Made by a program: the position numbers and the translations under genes
Source: Vibrio galatheae
GTDB lineage: Bacteria > Pseudomonadota > Gammaproteobacteria > Enterobacterales > Vibrionaceae
Direction: 5' to 3'
NCBI RefSeq assembly: GCF_000967545.1
Contig: NZ_JXXV01000007.1
Span: 186,001-250,000, forward strand
DNA: 64,000 nt
Shown here: piece by piece, positions 63,856-64,000 of the stretch
Layout: the number at the start of each line of letters is the position of its first letter
Numbering within the stretch: position 1 is the first letter of the stretch
Notes under the pieces: model-generated
The model's input: only the letters and a program-made list of their open reading frames with translations
Told to the model about the DNA's origin: nothing
Databases searched by the model: none

Positions 63856-64000
63856 TACGCGTTTTCCTCATTGGCAAGGCTTGCCGACTCCGCTTGTGAT
63901 CGAGAATGACTTGTCTGGTCAACGGTTCTATCTTCAAACACCTTTCCATCTTCAAACACAATCACCCGTTTCGCTCTGGTTATGACGCGCGGATCGTGAG
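63855..64000 (-). CDS. ABC transporter ATP-binding protein, C-terminal fragment at window edge
   Basis: Only the last 48 codons are in the window. The fragment begins HDPRVITRAKRVIVFEDGKV, the H-loop and following strand of LolD/MacB-type ATPases (family text THDxRVxxxADRVIxLxDG). A polar Ser/Glu-rich tail ends NEENA, with TAA overlapping the ATG of the outer membrane gene. The gene continues beyond the window on the minus strand. Confidence 0.8.
   Translation of the reverse strand, partial: HDPRVITRAKRVIVFEDGKVFEDRTVDQTSHSRSQAESASLANEENA

Overview
The window is a chromosomal stretch of a Vibrio-like gammaproteobacterium. The placement is an inference from gene content: a CosR/BCCT osmolyte pair, RavA-ViaA, a VieSAB-related phosphorelay, a Zur-controlled M23 endopeptidase resembling ShyB, a cytochrome-type cis/trans fatty acid isomerase, and a glyoxylate shunt using malate synthase G. 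No phage, insertion sequence, rRNA or CRISPR array was seen.

Left part (1-25.8 kb), mostly housekeeping and stress genes. A NicO-type metal transporter is followed by an aspartoacylase divergent from a ShyB-like endopeptidase with a strong Zur operator. Then come a PAS chemoreceptor, a small cytochrome c, a Nudix/threonine aldolase pair, ravA-viaA with a clear promoter, an Lrp regulator divergent from an EamA exporter, cosR divergent from a BCCT transporter, a CBS/nucleotidyltransferase protein with a DEDDh exonuclease, cti, a FAN1-like nuclease and an OFA-type MFS transporter.

Middle (24-43.7 kb), carbon and amino acid metabolism. ETF-QO is divergent from etfBA over a LiuR-like operator, facing a branched-chain 2-oxoacid dehydrogenase operon (E1a, E1b, E2, no E3). 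Next are a stand-alone protein resembling the beta domain of malate synthase G, a LysR regulator with a nitrilase-family hydrolase, and an accessory tryptophanyl-tRNA synthetase preceded by a 17-codon leader peptide with tandem Trp codons. Then come a possible ADP-ribosyltransferase-fold protein, isocitrate lyase, a LysR regulator, malate synthase G and an AGCS amino acid symporter.

Right part (43.7-64 kb), signalling and accessory DNA. Six translationally coupled minus-strand genes form an expanded VieSAB-like phosphorelay: a hybrid kinase with two solute-binding domains, REC-EAL, REC-HTH, a GGDEF cyclase, an Hpt protein and a REC-TPR protein. The VieA functions are split over two proteins, and a cyclase and Hpt are added. 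A LysR regulator, a second paralogous REC-HTH protein, an outer membrane barrel, a chemoreceptor and a periplasmic-sensing diguanylate cyclase follow. Two tandem tRNA-Gly(UCC) genes come next. The 3' end of the second is repeated 2.85 kb downstream, bounding a small putative tRNA-targeted island that carries a beta-propeller lipoprotein. The window ends in an outer membrane protein coupled to a partial ABC transporter ATPase.

All functional calls rest on motif recognition by eye. No database search was run.
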